Source: Trichobilharzia regenti
Lineage: Eukaryota; Platyhelminthes; Trematoda; Strigeidida; Schistosomatidae
Reading direction: 5' to 3'
DNA length: 64,000 bases
Assembly: GCA_944472135.2 (NCBI GenBank)
Contig: OX235264.1
Span: forward strand, 82,222,319-82,286,318
Shown: positions 21,277-32,477 of the stretch, one piece after another
Layout of the letters: the number at the start of each line of letters is the position of its first letter
Numbering within the stretch: the stretch's first letter is position 1
Translations under genes and position numbers: made by a program
Notes under the pieces: model-generated
Databases searched by the model: none
The model's input: only the letters and a program-made list of their open reading frames with translations
Told to the model about the DNA's origin: nothing

Positions 21277-21645
21277 TGTCAGCCAAGACTCATAAACCGT
21301 TAATCTCCAGCGCTTGCTACGCTGGACCTCACGCTGTCCCTCGAAGACTTTCAGAAACGCTTAGTATTAACCAACGAATAAACCAGAACACTGACTGGCG
21401 ACCCAAGAATCCTTTATTCTTACGCCAACATATAACCAGCAATACTGGTATTACAGAGTAAGGTCTAAGAACAAATACTATAACAATAAATCACGATATT
21501 ACTTCTGGCAGTTTTTTATTCTTCCTCCTAAACAGCGAACGATGAGACAGTGACTGGTGAATTGATGACTCCGCGAAAAATATGGAGAGGTTGGGTTTGA
21601 GCAAACAACCATGAATTGATCGTTCAATCTTCAACTACATTGACA
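21277..21645 (-). repeat. LTR-like repeat, copy 2 (full length)
   Basis: A 369-bp unit reading TGTCAATGTAGTTGAAG to GGCTGACA on the minus strand, with an internal AATAAAGG. It lies about 1.5 kb downstream of the BEL/Pao integrase at 23110, in matching orientation, so it could be that element's 3' LTR. Two copies outside the BEL/Pao element weaken that link. No target-site duplication is obvious. Confidence 0.62.
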
Positions 21646-22299
21646 CTCTCCGGCAAAAAGGGATCCATCCCTTTTTTCCATCACGACTAGTACACGTTGA
21701 CTTGGATGCCATTGCGAGATCCTGGGTCACGCGGACAGAGCTGAAATGGAAAACAAACAGAAAAGCCAACACACCAAAAGCACACCCACAGCAAAATCTC
21801 ACTCATCGATGATGACCTACGCCTTCCAGTAAAAGGTATCCTCTTGACATCTTGCAACACAATCGCCACTTGCTAGAATGACTCTCGCAAAACCCAAAGT
21901 GACCACAGCAGCACCTCATGATACTCTTCGTACATCCTCTTATCTATTCACTACAAATTACAGTCGCGATCGCTTGCTACTCATTCTGCCTCAGTTCTAG
22001 TAACGGTGACGTATGCAAGTCTCAGTCGTCTACACTCTCGCTCCCCGGTGTGGGGGACCACAACTAACAATTATCTCCGTGTGCATGTCATTCTCAGCAC
22101 TAGCCTCCCCGGCGTACACAACCCAACTGCTGTCTTTAACATCAATTGATTCACTCACGGATGCGTAAGACTAGAAACAACTTCAGAAGTAATCACGACG
22201 AAAATTTTAACAAAATTATGCATAACGATAAGATACGAAAACAACAAGTAAACACAATGAATCCAAAAAACACCAAGTGATATGACACACCACACATAT
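21646..22299. other. Noncoding DNA next to the tandem repeat
   Basis: Slightly less A+T rich than its surroundings, with no coding frame of recognisable type. It may be 3' noncoding sequence of the BEL/Pao element. Confidence 0.4.
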
Positions 22300-22812
22300 A
22301 TACAAACAGCGCACATAACTTCGCGGATCACGTCTTGATGTAGTTCCTTTGAAGAATTGCAGGACTTACACCAGTACGCCTCCACCCCTTCTCAGGTTGA
22401 CGATTGTAGGTTGAAGAATATCCGGACACAAATAAAATTAATCAACAATTACATTAATTGGAACCCACACAATTACTTGAAACAAACATATGTACAATCA
22501 GTACATCAAATGTTGTGGATTCTGTCTTGACGGACTACCCTTGAAGAGCTGTAGGACTTACAGCAGTACGCCTACATTCCTTCTCAGGTTGATGATACAA
22601 GTGGAAGACGTCCGGATGCAAACAAGGTTACGAACAAATAGATGAGAGGTGATACCTATTCAGCATATACAACATGAAAATATGTACAAAATCACATACA
22701 AAGTACGATGGACTGTGCACCGACGTAGTACCCTTGAAGAATTGTGGGACTTAGAGCAGTACGCCTTCAACTCTTCTCAGGTTGACGCTGTGAGTTGGAA
22801 AATCGGCAAGTG
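22300..22812. repeat. Tandem repeat, three units of about 193 bp
   Basis: The landmark GAAGA(A/G)(T/C)TG(C/T)AGGACTTA or its close variant recurs at 22351, 22543 and 22736. The spacings are 192 and 193 bp. Each unit also carries CAGTACGCCT and CTTCTCAGGTTGA. The units are diverged from each other, so the array is old. It sits on the 3' side of the BEL/Pao integrase. Confidence 0.85.
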
Positions 22813-23109
22813 GTTCATCCTCCAACTCCCGACTCTCAGCACCTTCCAGTAGACACAGTTTCCTAATATCTCATACCAACATACCACAACTTGTTCTCAC
22901 CTCAACCGTCCGCACCGACCAATCACCATTACAGAGTAGCCTTTCTACCAGTCCCAAAGGCCATCTACCTGTGGCACATTTATCAGCTACTAAGACTATA
23001 CAACCAACTTTCAAGTTTCTGCACAACTTTTTTACTTGTCTCTAGTTTGCAGTGTTAGAACATACTCCTTTAACCATCTCTTCCAAAATATATCTTTCAT
23101 GTGCCTGGC

Positions 23110-24453
23110 TTATTTCCATCCCTCAATCGTAGGTATTCGTTCCGCGCTAAAGTCTTCTATCCCAGGGTTACCTCTCAATAACAATAATTTATTTGGTGTT
23201 AACACATCGAAATCCTTGACGTCGTCTCTCAAAGGTAATAGCGACCAGTCATTTAGTATTCGTTCAGCTTCAGATAAAAATGTCTCCAACGTTTCGTCAT
23301 TCAAATTCTGGTTTTCAATTTTGGAGCTTAAAATACGCTTGATAATTCCTATAAGTCTTTCCCATAGCCCACCTCTATGGCTGGCATGGGGTGGGTTGAA
23401 GTGCCACTCGATGTTTCTTTTCAGTAACTCTTCATAAACTCTCGTTTGCGGACCTTCAAAATACTCTTTAAGCTCGGCGTGACAGCCAACAAAATAATTC
23501 CCTCTGTCACTGGACATCATCTTTGGTGCACCTCGGTGATTTATAAATCTATGTAATGCTAGCACGAATGAATCAGTAGTTAACGTATGAACCATCTCAC
23601 TATGCACAGCTCTCATTTTCAAACAGGTGAATAAACAGCTATGTCTTTTACACAGGGTTCTGCCTCTCTTCACTACAAAAGGTCCGAACAAATCCACTCC
23701 GACGTACTCAAATAGATAATTCTTTTTAGAAACTTGCCACGCTGCGAGTGGTGCCATCATCTGCTGTGCTGAACGAGCACTTTGGAGTTTACATTCCATG
23801 CAGTTATCAATTATTTTATGGACAGCAGTGCCTCCCTTCACTATCCAAAACTTACACTGAATACTTGATGGTACTTGCGAAGTGCCCAAATGACCTAGAA
23901 CATGGTAGTGTCTTATAATGAGATCAGTGACCGGATGGAAGCAAGGTAATAAGGCCAGATGACGAGTCTCATATGACGATTCTAACATTTGTAGACGTCC
24001 ACCAACTCTAGCGATCCCTTCGGAAACTATCGGAGATAATCGATCTAACCGCGCCTTGAAATCTGCGAAATCAGGACTATCCCCCTTAGCAATCTCACCC
24101 CACGCTTCCCACTGAGCAGCCCTCAAAATCGCTAACTCTGCATTTCTAATATCTTCGACTCTCAAAAATCCTAAATTCATATTATCGTACCCTGCAAGAT
24201 GCGTGACCTTTAAATACGTGACATATCGTGCCAACCACCCAACAGCCTTCAGTAGTTTGAACCAAGAAGAATAATATTTAAAAAGCGGATGTAAACCCGA
24301 ATATTTCTCTTGAGTAGATGTTAAACTGACACTTGTCTTCAACTCCAAGACACACTCGTTTATCGGTGGTTCATCTTCTCTACTAGGCCACATACTATCA
24401 GCCCTTAGCAAGAACTCTGGACCTTCCCACCACTTATTTTTAACCACATTCAT
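23110..24453 (-). pseudogene. BEL/Pao integrase
   Basis: A 447-codon frame that inserts element cDNA into the host genome in an intact family member. Near its start is WWEGPEFLL, the conserved segment after the NPAD motif. The HHCC zinc-binding region follows: HYHVLGHLG, then CMECK. The catalytic core has GVDLFGPF (first Asp), MSSDRGNYF (second Asp) and SHRGGLWERLIG (Glu), so the DDE triad is present. Only this part of pol is continuous. The upstream RNase H is deleted, so the element cannot be autonomous. Confidence 0.85.
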
Positions 24454-24629
24454 ATCAATGACTCCTCGCGATGCTAGATCAGCTGGATTTTTTCCAGACG
24501 GTACGTACCTCCACTGCTTGACAGTTGTTGGTTCACGAATTTGAGATACTCTGTATCAAAAAAAAACATGGAAGTCAATTATATCATGATTTCTCGATGG
24601 CTTAAGTGGACGTGAGACGGAATGTAGAT

Positions 24630-25530
24630 TCAGAGTTCTTGAACTGTTACCCACCTTTTCCACTCTTCTCTGTGCCTTTCAATTAACGGTTCATCCCACT
24701 GTAACCCTTTCCTGCATGTCTCTTGAAATAATCTTCTCACCGGAAGTAGATAAGGTGCTACTAATCCAAGTGGGTCAAACACGGACGACAACACAGAGAG
24801 CACACCTCTCCGTGTAACTGGCTTATCAATATCACCAACACTAAATCCAAAGGTATCAGAATTCACATCCCGTCGCATACCTGATGTGCGTTCAACTGTT
24901 AGAGTATCAACAGTTAAGTCTCGTACAGTAGGTGTTCGGTCTTTTAGAACTATATGTTTCGAAACGTCTAGGCTGTTCGAGACCCACTCAGTAATGTTTG
25001 CTGCAAATTTAACCGCAGACTTATCATCATCGAAGGAGTCTAAGCAATCATCCACACAGAAGCACCAATCGATGATATCTATCAGGTCATTAGAACCAAA
25101 TGTGGACTTTGCCTTTCGGAGAGCAAAATTAGCACAAAAGGGGGTGGACGTGGCACGAAATGGATGGACTGTCATCCTATATTCTGACACCTTACCACAA
25201 GGACCGTCATCAAACCACAAGAACCTTAAGTGATTTCTGTCACTCTCTGGCACCTTCACTTGTAGGAACATTTCCTCTATATCCGCAGTGAAAGCAACTG
25301 TAAACTTTCTAAATCTTAACCAACTAATGAGCTCACGCAATCTGGACAACTATACAGATTATCATTCAAAGAGACTCCTTCATGTTTCGCAGAACAATCG
25401 AACACCACATGGAGTTTACCTGGCTTCCTCGGGTTAAAGACGGGATGATGGGGCAAATACCACTACCCTGGCTCGCTCTAATCAACTAGGCTATCAACGT
25501 AGCCCTCCATTACATGTTTGTCGACGACAT
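24630..25530 (-). pseudogene. BEL/Pao reverse transcriptase
   Basis: The frame 25349-24630 carries FTADIEEMFLQVKV (motif A), RFLWFDDG, and a catalytic box CVDDCLDSF in place of the usual YVDD. The trailing VFDPLGLVAPYLLPVR segment is diagnostic of BEL/Pao pol. The N-terminal RT part (about 25530-25350) is in another frame and shows [11 protein letters not shown], so at least one frameshift breaks the gene. After VTVQEL the frame ends, and the RNase H sequence expected next is missing. Confidence 0.82.
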
Positions 25531-25531
25531 C

Positions 25532-25783
25532 CTAATATTTGGTCCAGAGGTCTGCATCCGTCAGAAACTTCTTCTGTAAACCCAATAGTCTCTTAAGAGC
25601 AACTTTTCTATTACAAACTAACTGTCTATCTTTAAATCTCCACGGTAGGCCAACTCTGAAACGCCCATTTTCGTATTTACAGGACTCCTCAACTATTTTA
25701 ACTGTCTTTAAGTCTTCTACAGAACGACCCTTATCTAGGACACCACAGTCACAAAACTCCTTGTCATACATATTTCTAATCAT
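25532..25783 (-). pseudogene. BEL/Pao pol, protease-RT linker
   Basis: An 84-codon piece with GRFRVGLPWRF followed by a basic segment ending LLGLQKKFLTD. This is the conserved linker between protease and RT in BEL/Pao pol proteins (usually GRYEVGLPW). It lies in the right place and orientation between the protease and RT frames. Confidence 0.7.
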
Positions 25784-25786
25784 AGT

Positions 25787-26434
25787 CTATAGTTTGTCCC
25801 CATTGTTTGCAACTAATGATGATATGTGGACTATGGGTATGGGTCCTCTCACTGTCCATCCCAGCGGTGTTTTCGTTGAGAGCAGATCATCTCTACCTCC
25901 GAATCTCTCTTCTAATACCTTGTGAGCTTCTGGTACACTACATCCAATGAGTATTCTCACTCTACCATCTTGCAGTGTAGGAAGAGGTATGTCACACAGG
26001 TATGGCTTACCGACAACCGTTTCACGACTAGGTACTATAGCTTCGCCGAGTTTCATACTGGAGGTAGTGTAAGCAGTATCCACTTCCACGGTCTCCCCAG
26101 TAGCCAAGGATTCTAACTGAAATGACACTCGCTCACATACTACTGTTTTCGCAGAATTGAAAGTATTTACAACCAAGGGTTGCTTTGGGCCTTTAATACC
26201 CAAGCAACCAGCCAGTTTAGCATCTATCAATGTAACGTCTGAACCATTATCCAACAATGCATAAGTCTCTACTGAAGATTTCGGTCCTTTCACCTTAACT
26301 GGTAATAACCCTAAGAAAACTTGTGGGTTGTCAAGGGGTCTAGAGATACTATTACAATTGACCGAATTCCCAGGTTCGTTCACTGTTCTCAGAAGTGGGT
26401 AAATATCCGTTAAACCACTACTTCTGCAGGGCAC
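25787..26434 (-). pseudogene. BEL/Pao aspartic protease
   Basis: A 215-codon frame with YALLDNGSDVTLID, the D-x-GS active-site loop of a retropepsin-type protease. Typical BEL/Pao sequence follows (LIGCSVPEAH, then TPLGWTVRGPI). In an intact element this enzyme matures the polyprotein. Asn replaces the more common Ser or Thr between Asp and Gly, which is seen in some members of the family. Confidence 0.78.
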
Positions 26435-26439
26435 TAATA

Positions 26440-26951
26440 TTAGAGTTCACTAACATTCCAAATATAAAAGTAATAATCCAAGTCAATGGAGTGTTAAATC
26501 ACAATATATTACCAAAAATACAGTGACGAGTTATAGCAACAAAAAGGATTACTTGGATATAAAGTCTAAGTCCTCGGCTACAAATTAATTATATAATCCA
26601 CGGGCACGTTAATTGTTTGGACTGCGTCTGCTGTAGCTGCTGTGTTCCGGTTGTAGAAATGTCTTCGGTTGAGAGTAGTAGGCTCCTACAATAAATCCGA
26701 AGTATACAACACGGTGTGAGTGGAGCAAGTAAGCAGAAGTGACCAGGGAGAAGACGAAGTCTCCAACAGCAGAGTGTATTTTTCAATTCTACACGGAAGT
26801 TATGTATATTTCCACAAGAAGCGTTTTAAACAAAAATTATGTACAATATCTCGAATTTATACAAGTAACCAAAAAGTGTACAATCACATTGTTACGTACT
26901 CCACACTTCTTTTATTTGTCGCATTACAATTCAACTTTGCATGCCCCGTGT
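26440..26951. other. Unexplained insert within the BEL/Pao element
   Basis: About 515 bp between the gag knuckle and the protease, where related elements are contiguous. It has AATAAA-type signals on both strands and no coding sign. It could be a solo LTR or another small insertion. No clear terminal repeats or target-site duplication were found. Confidence 0.4.
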
Positions 26952-27263
26952 TTAGATAACTGAAACACAGCCGCTTCTGTTTTGCCATTTTAACCTTTCT
27001 ACGGAAGACACAGAAATGAAGCGATTGCAATCACTCAATTGATGCGTGTTATGGCAAACAATACACTCATCCTTTCTCGCTGTGCCTTGAGCCTTCACTA
27101 AAAGTGCTGTCTTTATATTCACCGGTTCCTTAGGTTCTACCATAGAATGCAAAATGCTGAGGAATTTTCCCATCGCCTGGTTGACAATGTCTTTTACCAG
27201 TTTCAGAATATCATCAAACTTTGGCTCAATACCTTCATCCTCTATACGACAGCTTATCTTCAT
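26952..27263 (-). pseudogene. BEL/Pao gag, zinc-knuckle part
   Basis: A 103-codon remnant with CIVCHNTHQLSDC, a retroviral-type CCHC knuckle that binds element RNA. The Lys-rich KTALLVKAQGTARKDE leader is also typical. The rest of gag (N-terminal DUF1759-like region) is not present before the LTR-like repeat at 27994, so gag is truncated. Confidence 0.65.
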
Positions 27264-27299
27264 CCACTTCCTTTGCAGTCGAGTAGGTAGGCGTCTCGC

Positions 27300-27785
27300 T
27301 GTTACCTCTAGGACTTGGGTTCAGATCACTCATGCAATTCATCGAAATCAACGTATTCTTGTATTATTATTATTGCAACTCTCACTCTGAATCTTTTACA
27401 CTTGACCTACTTGACAATTTAAACCAAAAATTATTCATGTGTATACTTTTTATTTTTATTTTTACAATATTAAATTCTATGTTATCAAGTTTCACACCAT
27501 GTTACGTAACATTTTATATTCGTCTATTAATCTTATACCTCTTTCCAAAATCTATACACCTTATGTATTATCTTATATACGACATTAATTATTGTTCCAC
27601 TTGACTTAAACTATGAATATAATCACAAATATTTTAAATTCATTTCATACTATTATTATTTCATGTATTTACACCTCTGACCTAATTCCCTCCCCGGATA
27701 TAATTTCTTTATAAAACCATATATATAGGATTGTAAAGCTTGATAATAAATTCGTTGAAAAGAGTCTCTTTGCTGAAAATTGTGT
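27300..27785. other. A+T-rich noncoding DNA
   Basis: Very T-rich on the + strand. The end near 27700-27785 has a TATA-like stretch and AATAAATTCG, so it could be part of an LTR, but no partner copy is visible here. Confidence 0.4.
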
Positions 27786-27789
27786 TCTT

Positions 27790-27994
27790 AATACTGGTAT
27801 TACAGAGTAAGGTCTAAGAACAAATACTACAACAATAAATCACGATATTACTTCTGGCAGTTTTTTATTCTTCCTCCTAAACAGCGAACGATGAGATGAT
27901 GACTGGTGGATTGATGACTCCGCGAAAAATATGGAGAGGTTGGGTTTGAGCAAACAACCATGAATTGATCGTTCAACCTTCAACTACATTGATA
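27790..27994 (-). repeat. LTR-like repeat, copy 3 (truncated)
   Basis: Corresponds to the first 205 bp (on its own strand) of the 369-bp family member at 21277-21645. The 3' portion with AATAAA is missing. It is inserted directly against a relic of the CR1-like family that starts at 27996. Confidence 0.65.
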
Positions 27995-27995
27995 C

Positions 27996-28090
27996 CTCAA
28001 TTGACTCATTCAAGAAGGATTTGAGTCAGCATATAAATTTTCTAGAAAACGATTAACATAGATTTCAGCTTACTCTCTTTACTTAACAAA
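27996..28090 (+). repeat. 3' end fragment of the old CR1-like family
   Basis: Starts CTCAATTGACTCATTCAAGA and runs through TTCTAGAAAACGATTAAC. This matches the terminal parts at about 8460-8530 (+) and about 51000-51120 (-). Confidence 0.65.
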
Positions 28091-28675
28091 TTTGAATCTG
28101 AATTTAAATGGGTATCAGAGTTCTCGTCGTTACGTGCACTCGCATACTTTTTATGATCAGCTCTATCCACAGTGTAGTAGTGCCTTTAAAGCGTATGCAT
28201 ACTCCACATGATCACGGTGACACTTTGCGGAATATGTCAGAATCGTAGAATAATCAAAGCCTACGCGAGATGCAATGAACTAAATTTGAACTGCAAACAA
28301 GTTGTAGTACATATCTGAATATTGATCCATATGTCGATCATGATGACAATTCGAAATCACTACCTGTACAGGGCCAAGAAACCTAGATATCTATGAAATA
28401 AGGAAAATATGCTGACAGCTGCATTTCATATCCCACTGACCCATTCGATAGTAATATTCTGTTCCTGCATGGTTTACTAGACATTTCTTATGGATTGGTT
28501 CGCAGTCAATCTGGTTCCAGACCGAAGAGAATCAAAAATCCTCCGGTTGCTGAATCATTGATGCTTCGCTGTATGTTTAACCGGATACAAACTGCTGTGG
28601 TGAGCCTCTTGTAGACTATATGGCTTAAAGCATCGTTTATGGAAAATTAACGTCATATAACACATTGTCAATGTA
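28091..28675. other. Noncoding DNA, nothing recognised
   Basis: No supported feature on either strand. Confidence 0.4.
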
Positions 28676-29037
28676 GTTGAAGATTGAACGATCAATTCAT
28701 GGTTGTTCGCTCAAAACCAACCTCCTCAATTTTCGCCAAGGCATCAATACACCAGTCATCGTCTCATCGGTCGCTGTTCAGAAATAAGTCAGGAGACAAC
28801 CGTCAGAAGTCATATTGTGATTTTTTATTGTAATATTTGTTCATAGACCTTAGTTTTGAAGCTTAGTTTTAAAGTTGGCTATATGTTGGTGTTACAATAA
28901 AGAATTTTCGAGTGGCTAATCGGTGTTTTGATTTTTGCGTCCATTATTACTAAGCGTTTCTGAGAAACTTCAAGGAACAGCGTGAGTCCCAGCGTAGCAA
29001 GAGCTGGGCATTGACGGTTTAGGAGACTTGGCTGACA
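28676..29037 (+). repeat. LTR-like repeat, copy 4 (inverted)
   Basis: A full-length member of the family in + orientation: TGTCAATGTAGTTGAAG at the start, AATAAAGAATTTTCG inside, CTGACA at the end. The other three copies are on the minus strand. No target-site duplication was recognised. Confidence 0.65.
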
Positions 29038-29560
29038 CCCAGTTTTATACTTTTGTGAATAGTCCACCATATCGACCAAATGTAACGCAGCACTCAGTCG
29101 TCACGCGCACTTTCGACAAATTCAAACAATAACAGTGCCTAGAATTATATCGTATAAATTGTTTTAACTCATGCAAAGTGTGCTTACCGTCGTTATCCCA
29201 TTGTGGTGAGGGCTGGCTGCTAGCCAAATCGGTAGACAGTAATTTGCGTCATTGTTTACTTCCCCAGTACTGATCATGAGAAAAATATGAACAAAGACTG
29301 ACTCAACAACCAATCACAGCAGACTTTGCGTAGGTGGATACGATTTGCATATAATCTGAACTTCAATAAACGGCCAAGTCAATACCTCTATATTTCTTGA
29401 TGTGGTCCATTGATTTACTAGTTATCAGATTTTTCGCATAAACTAAAGACAAAAACACAGCAAAACATAATTTAACCGTAAATCATGTAATTTGAATTTG
29501 TAATTTAAATAATACTTATCCATCTCTGTGTAACTGGTGTGTCATACATATATATTATTA
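29038..29560. other. Noncoding DNA, nothing recognised
   Basis: No supported feature on either strand between the LTR-like repeat and the RTE element. Confidence 0.4.
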
Positions 29561-30282
29561 TTGCTCCCTTGGGTTCCTAGTGGAACATAGGGCTTCAACT
29601 GCACGTCTCCTTTTGCCACTTCTGTCTTCTGCTGTACTTTCACCTGCATCCATGTTAGTCCATACCGTTTCAACCCCTCTTCACACGATCTCCTCCATGT
29701 CACGCTTACACCGACTTCCCAAACGCCGCTTCTCTTTCGGGTTTCACTCGAGAGCTGGACGCGCGACTTCACCCAGCGGCCTCCTCAGCGAGTGTACAAT
29801 CCATCTCCACTTTCTCCTGCATATTTGTTGAGCGATTGATTGGTTCTTGTTTTTTTTGTTTGTTCACATAGTTCCTTGTTGGTGATTCTTTCCGACGCAA
29901 ACATCTGATCTTCAGTATAGAGCGGAGACAGTTGTTGATATTGGTCTGCAACAGGCTGTTGGTGGAAACATTTTTGTGACCCTAAGTTTCTGATCCCTAT
30001 AGAAGAATTGACTGACTTGACGTTTGCATTGAAAATCCGGCGGAAGTTTGTTGTTGATGCTGGTTGAGTGACGAAGATTTCCAGATTGGTTTCAGGTTGG
30101 TGAATGTGTTTCTCACCCTCCCAATTCTCGCTCGATTTGACTTCCTCGTCCATACGACTGCCAGTGCTCCCTAGAAAAGTGATTGAATGAAGTAACCTCC
30201 CGTTGATGGTGATTGACGCCGGATGTTGCTGCTGTTGTTGTTGGTTGGTTATTTTCATAACCTCCATCTTGTCTATGTTCAT
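29560..30282 (-). pseudogene. RTE pol C-terminal region
   Basis: Frames at 30282-29785 and 29772-29542 show the RTE tail: FLGSTGSRMDEEV, then FRRIFNANVKSVNS, then VSVTWRRSCEEGLKRYGLTW. A CAG/CAA-rich run gives a polyglutamine block near the first. Typical blocks (YLGS, LRIFN-x-NVKSVLLYG) are recognisable but mutated. Confidence 0.65.
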
Positions 30283-30742
30283 ATGGAGTCCTGTATTCGC
30301 CGGCTGCTTCTTCGACCAGTTTGTCGGTTTTCGCTTGTAAGTCTTCGATTGTGCGTAACATCAAGCATAAATCATCCACGCGCGAAATCCAGGTCTTCTG
30401 GGTTCTTCACGTCGGTCCAGGATATCCCTATCTTCTCGTTTCCCACTGTCTGACGCATAATCCAGTCAGTCCACCACAATTAGGGATATCATTGGTGATA
30501 ATAAGCCAGCACCCTTGTCTGACTCCTGTGTTTACTCCAAACGCCTCTCTGAGATTTCCGTTGTGGATGACTTGACATGTTCCGTTGTCGTACAGCTGTT
30601 GAATAAGGCTGGTGAATATTTGGGGTACGCCGTAGTACTCGGGTAGTTTCCAAATTACTTCACGGTCAACGCTGTTGTTGGTATTTCTGGACGAGTTGCA
30701 GGTGATGGTCGGTTCAAGAGTCCTTTGAAGTGATCCGCCCAT
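30113..30742 (-). pseudogene. RTE reverse transcriptase remnants
   Basis: Two short frames together hold the RT palm core. The frame 30742-30428 includes PEYYGVPQIFTSLIQQLYD and the motif B block GVRQGC. The frame 30379-30113 begins with a DDLCLML motif C. The region normally between GVRQGC and the DD is shortened. The catalytic motif A region has been lost. Confidence 0.68.
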
Positions 30743-31689
30743 TGTTTAATCTGTCTTTCTTCCTTGGTAATTGGGTTCCCTTGGCTGTCTTTTATAGGTT
30801 TCGTTTGTGTTGATCTCTTCCCGGATAGAGATTTGGTTATGTGATGTAGTGTCCTCAGGTCCCTTTTGCCTGCTGCCTTTTCAGCTTCAGTAGCGAGATT
30901 GTCGCAGAATCGTCTTTTGTCCTTCCTAGCACTTTTCTTCACTTCTTTGTCCAGTGCTTTGTAAGTTGAGCTCAGCGTCTCCTTCTCCTTTCCGTCCTTG
31001 CATTGAATCATTTTCTCTTTCACCGTTCTCCTCTCTTCTATTAATTTCCAAGTGTCCGTTGAGAGCCATTCCTTGTCTTGTCTCTTCTTTCTTCCTAGAA
31101 CTGTTGAACACGTTTCGTTGAGAATCGCCTTCAGAGACTTCCAATGTTCTTCCACGCATGATTCTTCAGTGATGTCACGTAGTGTTTCCTGCTTTGCTCT
31201 GATAGTTGCAGTGAAGGTGTCTTTTGTGGTTGTGTCCTTCAGTAATTGAGTGTTGAACTTGCATTGTGGCCTATCCCCAGCTATCCTCGAGGCTTTTAGT
31301 TTCACCTTGAAAGTCCCTTGTACTAGATAGTGGTCTAAACCCAAATCTGCTCCTCTCCTCGACCTTGTGTTCAGTAGGCTCCATCTCCACTTTCTTGAAA
31401 TTGAGATAAAGTCTTTTTGCTTTCTGGTGTTTCCATCTGGTGAAATCCATGTCGTCTTGTGTATATCCTTGTGTTTGAACACACTGACACAAATCACCAA
31501 ATCATTGAAGGCGCAGAAGTCTGAGGAGAGTTCACCATTGTCGTTCATTTCACCGAGGGCCTCACGACCCACGGGGAGTTCTCTTCCGGTATTGTCTCCT
31601 TCCAGCTTCGCATTCATATCACTCATCAGGATTTTGATATCACCATTTGGGACGTTGTCTATTACTGCTTGTAGTTGTCTGTAGAACAC
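30655..31689 (-). pseudogene. RTE endonuclease C-terminus and linker
   Basis: A 344-codon frame beginning with the third endonuclease block, ILMSDMNAKLEGDNTG. It continues HKTTWISPDGNTRKQKDFI and RGADLGLDHYLV, which carry the catalytic His and preceding Asp of this fold. A charged linker (EERRTVKEKMIQ) follows, and then KDSQGNPITKEERQIKQWADHF, the sequence that precedes RT in RTE proteins. After PEIPTTALTVK the expected RT start is missing, so an internal deletion begins here. Confidence 0.82.
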
Positions 31690-31759
31690 CTCCTTCTTCT
31701 CTTGTTCTGAAACGTTTGTAGGCGCATAGCATTGAATGACTGTAACTTTCCTTCCTTTT

Positions 31760-32164
31760 TCAGTTGAAGCTGGCTGTCATTATCCCGGAGGAGATTGGTT
31801 CCCACTGCATGAGAGCTTTAGCTGCTGTTGGTGACATCATGATGGCTACTCCCTCGGTGTGCTCTTGGTTGTCCTCTGGGTGACTGGAATAGATTATTGT
31901 CTCTCCAGTAGGTAGTTGGCACCTTCCAGTTCCGTTGCATCTGCTTTCGTAGATTCCCAACACTTTTATTCCGTACCTTCTCATTTCAGTAGCTATCTGG
32001 GCAACCTTTCCAGTTTCGTACATTGTACAAACATTCCAGGTACCCATCCTTACTTTTGCTTTCATCGAAAGAAGGCACGTTGGCTGACTGGCTTCCCGAA
32101 GGCTTTCGCCAGCCTGCGTCATTTCACTTCCCCGATTCCAGCGAAAAATAAGGTTATTGTTCAT
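31760..32164 (-). pseudogene. RTE endonuclease, N-terminal part
   Basis: A 134-codon frame with MGTWNVCTMYETGK, then YGIKVLGIYESRCNG and IIYSSHPEDNQEHTEGVAIMM. These are the first blocks of the apurinic-type endonuclease of RTE elements (usually GTWNVRTM, GISETRW, HGVAI). The catalytic Glu is in YESRC. The frame breaks near 31760, and the rest of the domain continues in another frame from 31689. Confidence 0.8.
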
Positions 32165-32477
32165 GTTTTTAGAATTTTTAATATATTTATTTGTTGAAGT
32201 TTCTCTAGCGATTTGGTCGTTTTACGGAGGTGAAGTTGCTAGCACCACGCCCCAACCCTTCATCTTTATTCGGGCTTGGGATCGGCTAGAAAACTGGCAA
32301 GCTAGTAATCTGGCGAGGTTGCGTCATACATATGTGGGAATAAATATGTATCTTGTTATATTATCGTTAATAACTGTGCTTACTAACCGTATGTGTAATT
32401 TACTGAAGCGATGATGCCTATAAACTGGCGTCCCTCGTGTACAAAAATGAGAATATTTTTTTATCAGCTATTATCTG

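Larger units (their letters stand above)
23110..27290 (-). mobile_element. BEL/Pao LTR retrotransposon, deleted copy
   Basis: On the minus strand the domains follow BEL/Pao order: gag zinc knuckle (about 27263-26952), aspartic protease (26434-25787), reverse transcriptase (25783-24630), and integrase (24453-23110). Two lesions stand out. About 515 bp of unrelated sequence separates the knuckle from the protease, and the RNase H region between RT and the NPAD motif is missing. The N-terminal part of gag is also absent. Flanking members of the LTR-like family (21277-21645 and 27790-27994) may or may not belong to it. Confidence 0.75.
29560..32165 (-). mobile_element. RTE-clade (SR2-like) retrotransposon, broken copy
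   Basis: The minus strand carries, in order, an endonuclease (32164-31760 and 31689 on), a linker, a shortened reverse transcriptase (about 30742-30280), and the RTE C-terminus (about 30280-29565). The element is long enough to have been nearly full length. Frameshifts and an internal RT deletion of several hundred bp make it inactive. SR2 is the known schistosome RTE family. That name is inference. Confidence 0.75.

Noticed and set aside
22300..22812. CRISPR-like array
   Set aside because: Only three units of about 193 bp with no short conserved repeat/spacer alternation; an ordinary tandem repeat in a eukaryotic genome.
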